Shown: positions 1-13,345, counted from the stretch's first letter. The stretch is 64,000 nt of DNA from Carya illinoinensis (GCF_018687715.1 NC_056755.1:42668501-42732500); one strand, 5' to 3'. Notes: a model not told the origin generated them from the sequence alone. Translations and numbers: made by a program.

Positions 1-701
1 GCCTGGTTCAGGTTCATACTTTTCCAGACACCAGATATGTCACATTCATGGTTTTTTAACTTTGATAAGAATTTCAGAGGAAAAATTCCACTATGGTTCA
101 ATAAATGGTGGCGCCAATTTGGATTCATTCCTGACATTTTCCCAGAGGAACTCCAACGGGCCTACAAGTCCTTTATTCAAGCAATCTCTTCAAAGTTGGA
201 TGCATATGAGTCTAAATTTCCATATTGCATTCATTTCAGTAAAAGATTCAAACCTCCATGGATCCTGAAATGGTCCTATGAGAAAAATGGTGATATATTA
301 CATAGGTTTGCCTTCGTTAAATGGTGGGACAGGTTTCCACATATGGCAAACATGATCAATACTATTTCTAAAGAATTTGGTCAGACTACCCTTAATCTGA
401 AAAATTCTGAAGACTTTCCTGCTATTGACCGATCTACGCCTGAATATCCATTAATCCAGCCAGTTCAACCACTTCAAAGAAGAAGACAAATATTTCTTCT
501 TCCCATAAGTTTGTTCAATCTTCAAAGTCCAAGAAGAAGAGTATTTCCACAGGACTAACGAAGAAGGATTTAATTCACTTACTCCAACAGTCGCTAAAGG
601 AAGATAGCTCTGACCCAGAATCAGAAGCCTCATCCGAAGCCTCCTATAGTAACACATTTGGACATGATTCAGAAGACATTCCAAGACTATCTGATGACTG
701 A
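1..701 (+). pseudogene. 3' coding end of a retroelement, probably endogenous pararetrovirus (Caulimoviridae-like)
   Basis: The frame is open from the first base to 558, so the protein begins outside the window. It is rich in Trp and aromatic residues (a WWRQFG stretch, then two more Trp-rich blocks near W95 and W110 counted from the Met at 37). After about 460 the sensible reading moves to another frame, first Lys/Ser-rich, then Ser/Asp/Glu-rich, with a stop at 699-701. A single frameshift therefore separates the body from an acidic tail. No zinc knuckle, protease or RT motif is visible here. A promoter/poly(A) region follows at once, as at the end of a pararetroviral or LTR-element coding region. 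The pararetrovirus call rests on the general character of the protein and on the adjoining TA microsatellite, a site type reported for endogenous florendoviruses. An LTR-retrotransposon 3' ORF is the main alternative. Confidence 0.4.
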
Positions 702-1125
702 TCCATCATTATTCAGCTGACAGTCAGCTACCTTGATTCACGGGATTGAATACACTGTTCAATCACGGACAACATATTTACTGTACCTCTACTCATGATT
801 GTGTACAGTACCATTTACTTTTGCTTTCACTGTATCCCTACTTTAATGATTGTATATAGTGCTTCCTTGCTCTATAAAAGGAATGCCTGGCCTCAGTATT
901 AGACACAACTTCTTTTAGAGCTTCTCCCTCGACTCTAGGTATTACGCCCAGAGCCTCTCTTCTCCCTCACCTTCCTTCTCTTCTTCTTCATCCCTAACCT
1001 CTCTAGATATTCTTTCGTAATCTTGTTTAAACTTGTTTATTTTAATAAACTTGTTTATATTCAGTATTTGCTTATATTTTCCATTATTTATTTTCTGCAA
1101 TCATATTTATATTTCAGTACTGCAT
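702..1125 (+). promoter_or_regulatory. Intergenic promoter and poly(A) region of the 5'-end retroelement
   Basis: A TATA box (CTATAAAAGG) lies at 872-881. About 165 bases downstream is an AATAAA poly(A) signal at 1044-1049, inside a pyrimidine-rich stretch. Promoter followed closely by a poly(A) signal is the arrangement of a terminally redundant R region in pararetroviruses and LTRs. The stretch between the coding end and the TATA box has no ORF. It ends where the TA microsatellite and duplicated block begin. Confidence 0.4.
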
Positions 1126-1130
1126 ACATG

Positions 1131-1142
1131 CATATATATATA

Positions 1143-1174
<32 letters not shown>
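1131..1174. repeat. TA-dinucleotide microsatellite at left duplication boundary
   Basis: Near-pure TA tract. Left of it copy 1 and copy 2 are unrelated; right of it they align. A second TA tract lies at about 1,811-1,846. The counterparts in copy 2 are near 43,962-44,010 and 44,648-44,670. Confidence 0.9.
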
Positions 1175-1177
<3 letters not shown>

Positions 1178-1809
1178 CTATAGAACTTGCTAGACAAAGC
1201 AAGTTTCTGAACCTCTAAAAGGCTTTTTTCTTGGAAGTAGCTCACTCAACAATTTGTTGGGGAAGAGAACTCAACCCAAGCTTAAATGAAAATTCCTAAA
1301 ACTAGTATTTTTCCTTCAGCTGCAACTGCAGGTCCTACAAAATGAAAGAACCTTTCTTCATCATACTGAAGGATGAATGTCTGTGATAAGATTATGTGTA
1401 CTTGTTATGAAAATTCCTTAATCCAAAGTTGGGTTTTGAGAGGTCTTGATGATCATGTGTACTTTGTTGAAGCATACATGGAGAGCTTTCACCAAATGTA
1501 TGCCATGATGCAAAAAGATAATAATTCTTGAGTCCTGTTTGTGAGATGGATTTTCCTTTGGCCATGGCAAAGCTAAGTTTCAAGTTGTGGGTATATCTTT
1601 CCCATAGATCTTTTGCTTGGATGCAGATGGTAACATGCTGTATTTCTTGTGAATGTGCATTCTAGCATAATGATAACTCTTTTATTAGGAGAAATTTGGA
1701 ATTATACAAGGAAAATATTTTTTATTCATTTATTCACCAATTTGAAGAACTTAATAATCTTACTTTCACATTTGAACCCTCCAAAACATCTCCTCAATTG
1801 GCTCTAACA

Positions 1810-1849
<40 letters not shown>

Positions 1850-2140
1850 CAAAAGAAATTGAGACTACTCTCTAACAATTGGCCATACTTAATTTCTTTT
1901 CTATGCTACAGTTTTTGGAAAAACTAAAGACTTCTCAGGGTGATATCATATGCTAATTAAAGGCTTCAGCTCGGTGCAAAGGTTGTGTTTTGATCTCTAC
2001 CCAAGCTGTATTGTTGAATTGGTTTATGATGATTCGGGGTTCTTAACTTTTGTTTATTGCTAAAATGCAGGACAATTCTGAGATCATGATATTGAAATTG
2101 TCACTGGAAATGACGCTACAGTTATTGAAATGGTAATGGG

Positions 2141-2224
<84 letters not shown>

Positions 2225-3212
2225 GCATAAATTTAAATTGAGTGCACCTCAATGACAAGGTTTGATGCTTGGTGTTGGAAGATTGAAATCAACTACTCTA
2301 GGATTGCGTAAAGCATCATAATTCTAGTTATTTTCCCACATGATTACTAGCTTGTCAACAAAAAATCTTTGTTCATGGTTTGCTTAAAACATTTTAACTT
2401 TGATTTTGCCCTCTATACATTTCCTATGATTTTCCCCTTAAAGCATGTTGGCTTGTATCCTACTAATTATTACCCTTCTCACATATGGTACTTGGTCAAG
2501 TCTTTTGTTTCTGTATGTTGGTGTGTCCTACCCAGCTAACATGATATTTATGCATGTTGAGTGATACAGTTTTAAGTTATGCAAGCCTCATGCATTATTT
2601 TTTAAAAAAACTAGTATAGCCTATTATTAAAAAGTAGGTTTTTTGGTGTGGGTTTAAGATTTGCTCCATTTTTTTAAAGAGGGTGCATTAGATTTGCCCA
2701 CCCTAAAATCATGTGAAAATAATATTCCATTTATATTTCCGGATTTTAGATTTTCTCCTACCAAGATGACTTTTTGTTGGATAGAATACAAAAAATGGGG
2801 CTTGAAGACTTCTAGATCTGGTGTGAAACTCAAAACATTCAGCTTATAATCCAAAATAATCAAAATAATAATGTGAAAATAAAAATGCAGCGAGGAGAAT
2901 TTGGGATTTGGGAAATGGTTCCAATCCCAAATTCTCATGACTGGCGTGTTGCTGCAATAACTCTTTTTATTTTTATTTTTTTCCCCCCACAAACAAGCTT
3001 AGTCTATAATACATGTAGTTCTCAATATACTTTGTCATAGGAAAAGAACTCGTGGCAATTCACCCATCATGATGTGACTTGAGATGGACAACACGTTGGA
3101 ATGGGGCCTATCAAGCTCTTGGTACAAGTACGAATGGGCATTAGGGCTCTCCTACTTTTCATTCTCAGTGAATTGCTACCACCAATCTTAAAGAACCACT
3201 AGTCGACCCCCT
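1175..3212. other. Non-coding left arm of element C
   Basis: No recognisable gene. It holds TA and CT microsatellites and scattered short ORFs with stops. The same sequence recurs in copy 2 at about 44,005-46,070. The minus-strand reading at 1,392-1,583 resembles no family I know and is not supported as a gene. Confidence 0.6.
2142..2222. repeat. (CT)n microsatellite, 81 bp
   Basis: Uninterrupted CT repeat. The orthologous tract in copy 2 (44,964-45,086) is 123 bp, so it has changed length since the duplication. It gives a spurious Arg-Glu repeat ORF on the minus strand. Confidence 0.97.
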
Positions 3213-5051
3213 TGTGATGCCCCCAATCCCTACATATGGAAATTCGGGAATCGAGACATCTGGGATGATCACAACACAAGTCATGTATCCTATTGCCAAG
3301 TGTCAAGTGTGTGTATATGCAACACGTATACATCAAAAATAACGCAGGTGGTAATAGAAATCTTTCAATTAAGTACCAGAATTTTGTTTAAATATAAACT
3401 CGTTTAAAACAAGTGTATGAAAATAATACAAGTCCCAATAATGTCACAAATCCGAAAACACATAATTAAATACGGAAAATAATACAAGCCAAAAATTCCA
3501 ATCAGTCTTTTGGCGGATCCACCTCCTCAGACTTAGCCTCCTCTTCATCTGCATGAAAATCTACGGTATCAAAGACAGTACCATAGTAAATAATAACCCA
3601 AGTAACCCACAAGATAAAAATACATTAAACCCACAACAATATGCATGAATGTGATGCCATATGTATGAGATCCGAAAATAAACATTTTTAAAAAATAATC
3701 ATTTTTCAACGCACGCCAAAATCCCATTTTTGGCCCACAATATTTCCTTTAAAACATTTCCTCGCTATTATCTCAAATAATGGCCCAAAACAAGAATCCA
3801 CAATTTTCTCAGAAAATGGTCCCCAAAAATCCATTAATAAAATCCCGTCATTTTCTCAAAAAATGGCCCACAAATATCCTTTAAACAAATCTCGTCATTT
3901 TTCCAGAAAATAGCCTATCAACCAATATTAAAACCAATTTTCAATTTTATCCATGTGCACCATGATCTCCCCTAGGGATCATCTGCATACCCTGGCTCTC
4001 ATGTCACACCATAGGTAACGATCACGCATGTGACATCTTAACGAGCGATACCCAGCTCCGCGCCCAGTGCGTACTATGAACAAGCATCCTCTGGCCCTCG
4101 CCAGCCGAGGGACCACGGAGTCGGCAAGAAAGTCTTACCATATCGTCCGAGCCTGTTGTCTCCCAGCAACAACCCATGGGATGTCACTCTGTATATTCTG
4201 CTCCCAAGTGATCAGAGAAACTCGACCGAGATAATATCCCATCCCGGCTTGGGGTTGTGATACACACGCACCCAAAAATCCATTAACACTTGAAAATCCA
4301 ATTTTCAATTTCCAACACATGTACATGCATGCATCACGCAATGCAAATGACAAGACAAATTATCCAATAAACCCAACATCATCCAAACATAAATAATTCC
4401 ATCCTCAAATCCATTCAACCCCCGACTCCTTGTACTCAATCTGGCACAACCAATTAAATCACAATGTATTGTTGAAGCAAAAATATATTTAAATCTTAAA
4501 TGAAGTTTGGAAATACTTACAATGCTTTAAAGGAAATATTTATGGAAGATCAAATACCCGATTAACTCCAAAAGCTAGCTTGAAAATAAATCACCAAAAT
4601 TTACAATTTTGGGGGCTAAAATTGGTTTCGAAAACAAGGTGATCAAAGATGAAATTTTCAGAAATAAAGGAGCTGTTTTGCTAGGATAAAATTGAGAAGT
4701 TTAAGGCCCAAAAACAAAGGAAAATTGCACAAAGAAGAGTCCACTCCAACAATAGAAGTCTAACAAAGTAAAAAGGCATAATAAAAATAAATATAAGCCA
4801 AATAAAACACTACAACTTAGAATTAATAAAATAAAAATTTAAAGCCCAACAATAAAATATTTAAAGTAAAGAGAAATTTAAATGCAAATCAATAATTAAT
4901 AACAAGAAAACATATTAAAATAAATTGCACAACCTAAAAGTAATAAAATAAATCCAATGAATAATACATTAAATTTAAAACAAGTGAACGATTATTTATA
5001 GTAATTTAAATAATCATTCATTAAAATTACCCGTAAAAAGGGAATATTACA
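3213..5051 (-). mobile_element. LTR-like element (solo LTR?), minus orientation, internally deleted
   Basis: It begins TGTGATGCCCC and ends AATATTACA on the plus strand, so on the minus strand it reads TGTAATATTCC...GGCATCACA with TG...CA ends. It is the same family as 11,144-13,345 in the opposite direction. Both share the ATCCCC/TTTTTACG start, an AT-rich stretch, and a GGGATCATCTGC...GAGGGACCACGGAGTC-type central block. The C-rich flanks (CCCCT left, CCCCC right) could be a worn 5-bp target duplication. Compared with the copy at 46,071-48,713 it lacks about 0.8 kb near 4,700. No gag/pol coding is present, hence a solo LTR or non-autonomous element. Confidence 0.65.
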
Positions 5052-6848
5052 CCCCCCAAAATCTTGTTTATTTTTTCATATTTATTCCCAAAGTTTTTTT
5101 TCCCCTAGTTGTAGAGGATCTTAGCAAATATTTATAGTCTAAGAATATGTGTTCTTTTCTTTCTTTCCTTTTTTTTTTTTTTTTTTTTATGAAAAATGAG
5201 GTAAATACCATACATACAAAAATGTTAATACTTTGTAGACCCCATGCTTTTTTAAATGTTATAGATTGTTTTCACCTAACTTTAAGAGTCCATATTACTC
5301 TTAAATTCCTCTCGGATTGACATCACAAACCACTCCTAGGGTGACCATTTGCTTTTTTGTAAGTTGTTCACTTACTCAATTAATCAACCTTTTTTAATTC
5401 CAAACGGCTGCCTAAATCTATTTTGTAAAAATAGTGGATCACCAATCTGCAACCAGCATTGAAACTAGAGTTAGCGTCCTTGTGTGGCTCACCAATTGAC
5501 AATCCTACCTTGTACTTTTAAAACGTATGGTGCCAGTTGTATATGGCTCTCTTGTTGGTATTTCTTGATGCAGTTGGCCTTGTTGCCTCAGTGATGTGTG
5601 CATATCTCTTACAAAATAATTTCTGCATGTATGAAGTACTAACTATATGGTCATGTGTCTAGAATAAAATATGGATTATTGAATAAGTGCTTTCCTTCCT
5701 GGTCGTTCATCTGAATAGTTATTTTCATGCTTTTTCCTTTGTGTAATCAATTTAATTCAGTTGAGAATTTATTTATGTCACATATATCTATAGTTAGCCA
5801 TGAGGGAGATAGCTTTGCCTCGGATGCATATGTCTAAAGTCTAGATTTCAAAGCGAAAGAAGCATTTCCTCCTCCTGACAACCAGTTATCTAAACGTCCA
5901 AGTAAGATTCTGACAAGGTTAATTAATTTGCTATCCTAATGTCAGGGCCAACCCATTTATTTTCTTCTTGCCCACTCCTAACATTCACTTCGCACACCCA
6001 ACTCTGGCCCATTAATAGACAATTTGGTACCATAATAAATGTGCATGATGATCCTGTGTACAACAAATAGATGAAAACATGCCCATTTATTAAAAAACTC
6101 TAGGTATGCCATCATAAATTTATTTTCAATCTGAAATATTTTCCCAAGGACTGAGTTTCTCAGAATCTTCATATAGTATAAATGCTTTCATATTTACTTT
6201 CCACATCATATTGATATATATATGGATAATTGTTGAGGGGGATGTTTTCATACTTGGTGGGTATCTTAATATGAAACGGGGTTTTATAACTAATACAAAA
6301 GGCAAAGGGCCTATAACAAGTCTATGGAGCCCTTACAATCAAGTCAATGTTCATATGGATAAGCCACATTTATATAATTGAAATTATTTAGTGTGTATTG
6401 TGAGCCTCTCTCTCTTCTATAGGATTGTAGTTAGAGCCTTTTGGCTACAGAATTTTTCGATATCATAAGGAGAGAGCCTAGCATGCATAAAACTTACTTA
6501 CCATGATTATTCACTAAAATCCCTTCCATTATGGAATCCAAATACATTACAAAACACACATGAGGATTTCCTATCATTAACACCTAACCTAGGTTTTAAC
6601 TAATTTAAAGAGAACTTCTACCCCATTAAAACGGATGTCTTTGTTAAACTGCCATAGTAAGGTAGTTACCCAATTGCTGATTATTTGTGCAATGTCCAAT
6701 TTTATAACGAAACATTTTCAGCCCTTCAGACTACATTTACCTTTGTCAATGATTATCACAAGATAATCCATCTATGTGCATTTTTGGTAGAAATTGTAGT
6801 TTTCTTATTAGAACCCTACTAACTACAGTGTTTTCCAACCAGCATTAG
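5052..6848. other. Non-coding region upstream of TNPD of element C
   Basis: No gene seen. AT-rich, with a poly-T run near 5,170. It presumably contains the promoter and 5' leader of the TNPD pseudogene. The copy-2 counterpart is 48,714-50,509. Confidence 0.5.
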
Positions 6849-9800
6849 ATGGATAAAACATGGATGCATATTGAACATAGATTGCAGTCTAATGAATATG
6901 GTGAAGGTGTTAGACAATTCATGGCTATGGCGCAAGCCAATTCACCAGGATTAGATTGCATTTGGTGTCCATGTAAGCAATGCCGAAATAGAGCTTACCA
7001 ACCTTTTAGTCTGGTGGAAAATCATTTGTTTATCATAGGGATTGATTCAAACTATACTGAATAGATATTCCATGGAGAAGATGATCCATTCCTACACATT
7101 ACATTTTCTGATGATGAAGGCGATGATGCATCATATGTAAATGAGTACATTGATGATGTGGATGATCTTTTAGATGACATACGAGTGGGGACGTTTATGG
7201 ATAATTCAACTACAAATGATGGAGATGTAGACATTGATGATGAACCACACACCTCGACTACTCCAACAAACCTAAGTTTCGAGGAGTTGGTTGCTGATGC
7301 ACGACAACCACTTTATCCTTCATGTTAAAAGTTCTCAAAGTTGTCATTTATAGTGAAGTTGCTCCACATCAAAATGATTGGTGGTTAGACGATGAAGTCG
7401 TTTGATATGGTTATCAAGTTGTTGCAAGCAGCATTTTCAGAGGCTGTTTTCCCTAACTCATATAACGACGCCCGTCGCTTGGAGCGTGGATTAGGCTTTA
7501 GTTACGAAAAGATAAATGTTTGACCAAATGATTGTGCATTATTTTGGAAGGAAAATGCTGGGTACAATGAATGCCCTAAATGTAGTGCATCTAGGTGGAT
7601 TTCAAGCACAAGTAACCAACAATGGATACCCCAAAAAGTTCTCCAATTTTTCCCTCTGAAGCCGCATCTAAAAAGGCTTTTTATATCAAAGAAGACAACC
7701 AAAGCAATGAGATGGCATGTAGAAGAACATGTTGATGATCTGATTTGCATGACACATCCAGCTGATTCTAGGGTATGGAAAGACTTTGATAACAAACCTG
7801 GGTAGTTTTCTCAAGATCCTCAAAATGTTAGACTTGGTCTGATGATTTTAACCCATTCAACAACATGAGCAAAATTTATAGCCTTTGGCCAGTATTACTC
7901 ATTCCTTACAACTTGTCCCCCAGTCATGCATGAAAGATCCATACACCATGTTGTCATTATTAATTCTGGGCCCTAAGGCACAGGAAATGATATTGATGTA
8001 TTCTTGTATCCTCTTATCGATGAGTTGATGGAGTTATGGGAAGAGGGTATTAATACATATGATGCATACAATGGGTAAACGTTTACATTGCACGCTTCCT
8101 TGCTTTGGACTATCAATGACTTTCCCATATATGCCAATCTTTCTGGGTGTAGTACAAAGGGCAAGATGGCATGCCCTGCATGTACAACTGACATAGATTC
8201 CCTCTGGTTGGTCTATGGCTGCAAACATTGCATCGACAATGGTTGCCGCAAGACCACAGTTGGAGACGTAAAAAAAGTACTTTTAATGGGTACATTGAAC
8301 ACCGTCTCCAACCATCTAGGGTTGCTAGAGAGGATTTGCTCCAACGGTTCCTAGAAGTCTCACATGTTCAGTTTGGTAAATCAACCACGAAGAGGAAACG
8401 GACGCCCAATGAACTTAATTGGATTAAAAAAATATATATATATATCTTCTTTGAGCTTCCTTACTTGCTAGACTTGGGATTGAGACATAACCTTGATGTC
8501 ATGCATATCGAGAAAAACTTATGCGTTAACGTGTTGGGAACGTTGATGAATATTGAAGGAAAAAGTAAGGACTCTGCTAATGCCTGTAGGGATTTGGCTA
8601 ATCTTGGACTAAGGAAAGAATTACACCTACAACATGATGGTGACCGTGTGTTTATGAGTCTTCCATGCTATATGTTAAACTTGAATGAGCAATGGAGTTT
8701 CTGTGTGTGGTTGTCAAAAGTCAAATTTCATGATGGTTTTGCCGCTAATATTGCCTGATGTGTCGATGTTAGTGAAGGGAAAATTAGAGGAATGAAGAGC
8801 CATGATTGTCATATATTTATGCAAACACTACTGCCAATTGTGATTGGTGGGTTCTTATGACCCGATGTTCGTCAACCGTTGTTAGAACTAAACTCGTTCT
8901 TCAAGGAGTTATGTTCACAAACTTTGACCTACTCAGTGTTGCATCAGCTTGAAGCTAACATCCCTATGATTTTCTATAAATTAGAGATGATTTTCCCTCC
9001 TACATTTTTTGATATCATGGTGTACCTTGCAATTCACTTGCCAGAGAAGGCATTGCTGGTAAGGCCTGTGCAGTACAAATGGATGTATCCATTTAAGAGG
9101 TATCTAGGGAAGTTCAAGCGGTATGTCCGGAATAGAGCCCGTCCAGAAGGCTCAGTTGCTGAGGCATATGTTCATATTGAGTGCCTAACATTTTTCTTTA
9201 TCTATCTTAATGATATTGAGACTAGATTTAACCGAGGTGAACGCAATAGTGATTTGGTTGTAGATGAGAGTGAGTCGAGCAGGGAGCCACGTTTATCAAT
9301 TTTTTCACAAAAGGTCTGCCCCTTGGGGAAAGTTATCTCTCATAGATTACCAAACACACAAATGGCCAAGGCTTGATGGTATGTTCTTAATAATTGCATG
9401 GAGGTTAAGCAATACATCGAGTAAGTACACCTTCATTGATGTTGTATAATGTTATCCTTCCCCTTATAACATTTAGAACATATGTGCAGGGAGCACTATA
9501 ACAAGATCAAAGAGGAGGACCCCAATAACATCAAGTGTTGGCAGCAGAATCAATTTCCATCGTGGTTCAGATCACATGTAAGATTATTTAATCTACCCTT
9601 TGCTACATTTATAGTTTATTAAAATGCCGAGTTTGTAACTCACCCTATCTTCTATCCTACCTTTTTCCAAGCAGATTCGAGAGTTGCATGCATTTAGTTC
9701 GAGTGATGTCATCGATGACATGTATACATTAGCATGTGGTTCTGATCCGTAGGTAAGATCATATGCCAGATGTATAATGAATGAGATTCGATTCCATACG

Positions 9801-10339
9801 AAAGAGCATGAAAAATATCGTCGCACCCAAAATAATGGGGTGGTGGTCAATGGTGAGCATCAGGGAACCCCATTGACTTCTACGATGTATTGAATGATAT
9901 TATAGAATTACGTTATATGGGTTGGCGTAAGGTTTACTTGTTTAGTGTGCATGGTGGGACATTGGCAACAAGGAGAGGGATACGTGTTAGGAACCATCTA
10001 ATTAGTGTGAATATAGCTAGGCAATTATATGAAGATGAGCCTTTTGCCCTAGCATGCCAAGCAATGCAAGTGTTTTACCTAAAAGACCCAACCTTGGGGG
10101 GAAGTTGGCATGTTGTACAGAAGATTACGGATAGGAATGTTTTCAACATTCAGTCGATGGGCCTTGGAGAGGATGAGGATGATGATGACAAATCCTTCAG
10201 TGGTCAATCGGAAGATAAGGGTGACGCTAATGGCAACAACTATGGGCTTGTTATGGAGAGTGATTCAGCCATATTGAATCCATTACATCGAGTCGATGAA
10301 CAACATTTCCCCTCATTAATATGGCTGATATTATTTTAG
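6849..10339 (+). pseudogene. TNPD-like CACTA transposase pseudogene (element C, copy 1)
   Basis: The start MDKTWM is the usual beginning of these proteins. Order: Transposase-associated domain (6,849-7,064, with a WCPCKQC...FSLVENHLF zinc-like motif), acidic linker, Transposase_21 region (about 7,400-8,760, including ALFWKENAGYNECPKC and the hallmark DVMHIEKNLC near 8,497), DUF4218 region (8,879-9,420; FDIMVYLAIHLP, then KWMYPFKRYLGKFKR), and a DUF4216-like end (9,890-10,339; YMGWRKVYLF). Introns are readable at 9,424-9,489 and about 9,579-9,674. In-frame stops at 7,062, 7,326 and 7,386, and the one after KPG near 7,803, are shared with copy 2. The TGA at about 7,520 is private to this copy. 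The protein would cut and move CACTA elements in the nucleus, but this copy cannot encode it. Confidence 0.9.
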
Positions 10340-11143
10340 GAATGAGGGAAGAAATGTTTGTGATGAAACATAAAGAGGTGCGGTGGTATTGACTATAAGC
10401 AGTATGCTTCTTTGTGATTATCTTAAGTTCAAAGGGGTGGAGTCTTTGACTAACTATCTAGTACAAAGGTCCATATATTCATAATACACTTTTTGTCTGT
10501 CCTTAATAAAACATGACAGACAAGAAGTGTATGAAATTAATTCTTGAGTTCATAAAAGCTACTCATAAGGTCCTTAGTGCAAAGCACAATATCTTGGTTT
10601 AACGGGTGGAAACTAGTTGGCTAAGCAATTTGGACTAGATGAGCTCTTGACATTACAACTAATTATGAGTTTTTTAGCCAAACCATAGTTTAACTATGAA
10701 TTTATGGGAAATCTGTATAACAGTTTCCTTTTCCTAGACACAGTTGATATCCCTTCAAATATTAGAAAAAACATAGCTAAGATAGGCATATGTTGTTTTG
10801 CATTGCCTACTTACCAGTCACAATAGCACACGGTTATGTATAGGAAGAAACTGTGTACTCATCAAGTTTAAATATTGGATGCAGATGGACTGGTTTATCA
10901 CATACTAACATTGTGGACAACCGACAATATCAACAATCACGAATATTTATGGACGTCAATGCTGGACATGGAGGAGGCATTATTGGGGGAGAGTACTCCC
11001 ATATCATAAAATACAAGCAATATAAACCTCATTGTTGGGGACATGAAGGCATGTTGTCTTGTATTTTATGATATGGGGGTCAATGATGAACATCAGAGAT
11101 GAGCCTTAAATAGTGTACTGAAAAATTATATTGAAGAATGATG
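10340..11143. other. Non-coding spacer between TNPD and LTR insertion, with a perfect hairpin
   Basis: No gene seen. The 20-base arms at 10,998-11,017 and 11,058-11,077 are exact reverse complements (CCCATATCATAAAATACAAG), with a 40-base loop. Both arms are also exact in copy 2 (54,457-54,476 and 54,517-54,536). Confidence 0.7.
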
Positions 11144-13345
11144 TGTGATATCCCCTTTTTACGTATATTTTTACTGAATAATTTTTTTAAATTATTATAA
11201 CTAGTGGTTTCCTTATTTTAAATTAAATGTGATTTTCACGATATTATTTTATAATTTTTAAGTTGTGAAATTATTTTAATATGCTTTCTTGTTATTTATT
11301 ATTGTTTTATATTTAAATTAATTTTTAATTTGAATTAATTTTTTTTGGGCTTTAAAATTATTTAGTTGTTGGATTTTATTATTTTATTTTATTTAATCAC
11401 TACGTTTGAATTATTTTATTTAAATTGTTGTTTTAAAAATAATTTTCATTGGATCAGTTTAGTGACTCAAGTTGTGAGGGTTGGACCTCATTTCTTTCCC
11501 TCTATTTCTTCTTTTTCTCTTTTTCTCTTTTTTTTTTTCTTTCTTTTTCCCTTCTCTTTCTTTTTCCCTCTTCCTTTCCTCTACCCTGCACTGTTGAGCT
11601 CCCTTCCCATACAGGATCCACTCCAGTCGCCATGACCAGCCGAAATGCCACCACCCTGCACTGGTCTCCACCTCCCCCCCCCCCCCCCCCTCCAACAGAC
11701 TTCCTCCATCGTGATAGCCAACCCGAAACCCACGGGTTTCCTCTATCTTTCGTCCGTTTTCTTCATCCTCACCTGTGCGCCGCCACAAGGTAGCATGGCC
11801 AACACCACCCTGCCCATTCTCTTCACCTCCAGTTGGCGTCCCTCCCCTTCCAATATCAGTCCCACTTGTGCTGCCGTTAGCCCTCACGACTCTCTCCAAG
11901 CTGCACAGTTTTGTTGTTTCCCCACCGCCGTGCCTCCACCATTAGCCACTACTTCTTCACCACTTTATTACCGGCCTCCTACCTACCTAACCCACCCTTC
12001 CCCAACTCCGATCCATCACTAGTGAATCTTAGCCAACCCACTCTTCAATTTGGCTTTTGTGGCCTTCAACCGCTGTTTGTGCCATCACCCAAGGCCAACC
12101 ACCACTTCTACTAGTTTCACCAACACCCCTAAACCCTACCCTAGTTTTCCCTAGTCTTCGTTTGTTCCCGTTCAAATTTGGATATTTTGTGACCCATGGT
12201 CACAGTGAATTTTGCACTACGACGTTGCCTTTCCACCACCATTTGCAGCTCATTGATCCTCCAGAAATTATTTTATAGCGCCGTAAATATTTACCAAATG
12301 ACCTTTAAGATTTAAATATATTTTTACATTAACAATACCTGTAATTTGGTTGATTGTGTTGGACTGAGTCCAAGGAGTATGGGGGTCGGTTGGATTGGAG
12401 GACGGAGTTGTGTGTATGATTGATTTGTTATTGGGATTGGTTATTGTTGGATATTTTTATATCTTTTCGTATTCATTGCATAATGCACACATGTTTATGT
12501 TTGTAAAATAAAAACTGGGTTTTCATATAATTGCATGCATGTTCATGTGTTGGAAATGAAAACAAGTTTTTCAAGTGAGAAATGATTTTGGGCATGTTTG
12601 AAACAAATAGATCGAATGGTTTGAGTTAGAGGTACTGTGGAGATGGTGGTAGAGTCTCACTTATGATTCTTGTCTACAATGCACGCTATAGGGATGGTGG
12701 TAAAGTCCCGCCTGTAGTAAGTAAGGATGGTGGTAGAGTCCCAACTGTGATTCCTGCCTACAGTACTCTGATAGTTATTGGGCCATTTACTTGGACAATG
12801 GCGACTATAGTTTAATGGATATTTTTTTGGGTCAAAATGAGATTTTGGCATGCGTGAAAAATTGGTTATTTCAGGAAATGGTGATTTTTGGGTCTCGTGC
12901 ATATGGCATCATGATCATACATATTGTTGCATGAATGTATTTTTATCTTCTGGTTTGTTTAGAATATTACTTACACGCGGTACCATTTCTTGGTACCATA
13001 GATTTTGGTGTAGGTAAGGAGGTTGAGTCTGAGGATACAACTCTGCCAGAGGAGTGATCGGGGTCACTCTCTAGTGGGTTGAGTTTTATTTCCCTCTTTT
13101 AGTTATTAATTTTGGTTTGTATTATATTTATACTGGTTAACTGTAATATTTTTATATGCTTATTTTTAAGCGAGATTTGTATTTGAACAAATTCTAATAC
13201 TTAGTCGACTATTTTTGTTATACACTTTTGCTTGGGTGTATATACACACACATGGCACTTAGCAATGGGACACGTGACTCTGGTTGTCATCATCCCGAAT
13301 GCCTCGATTCTCGAGTTTTCGTACGTGGGGGTCGGAGGCATCACA
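11144..13345 (+). mobile_element. LTR-like element (solo LTR?), plus orientation, with 5-bp target duplication
   Basis: It starts TGTGATATCCCC and ends GGAGGCATCACA, and is flanked on both sides by TGATG (11,139-11,143 and 13,346-13,350). That is the signature of an integrase-mediated insertion. At 2,202 bp with no gag/pol or primer-binding site, it is best read as a solo LTR. Inside are a poly-pyrimidine stretch (11,508-11,585), a poly-C run (about 11,672-11,690), a Pro-rich apparent ORF zone, and three ~55-60-bp tandem units with GGATGGTGGTAGAGTC (about 12,640-12,770). The insertion splits element C between its two genes. The same insertion with the same TGATG duplication is at 54,603-56,844, so it predates the segmental duplication. 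Confidence 0.82.

Noticed and set aside
1033..1218. Ile/Tyr-rich ORF at the TA tract
   Set aside because: It is a reading through the microsatellite and the element junction.
2043..2258. Minus-strand ORF of Arg-Glu repeats (and its larger counterpart at 44,865-45,122)
   Set aside because: It is only a reading of the (CT)n microsatellite; its length changes with repeat number between the copies.
11449..12114. Pro/Ser-rich ORFs on both strands (also 54,922-55,734)
   Set aside because: They lie inside an LTR-like element over poly-pyrimidine and poly-C tracts; they match no domain and differ in frame between the two copies.
12657..12902. Minus-strand ORF in the LTR (also 56,120-56,389)
   Set aside because: It covers the short tandem GGATGGTGGTAGAGTC units and has no family resemblance.
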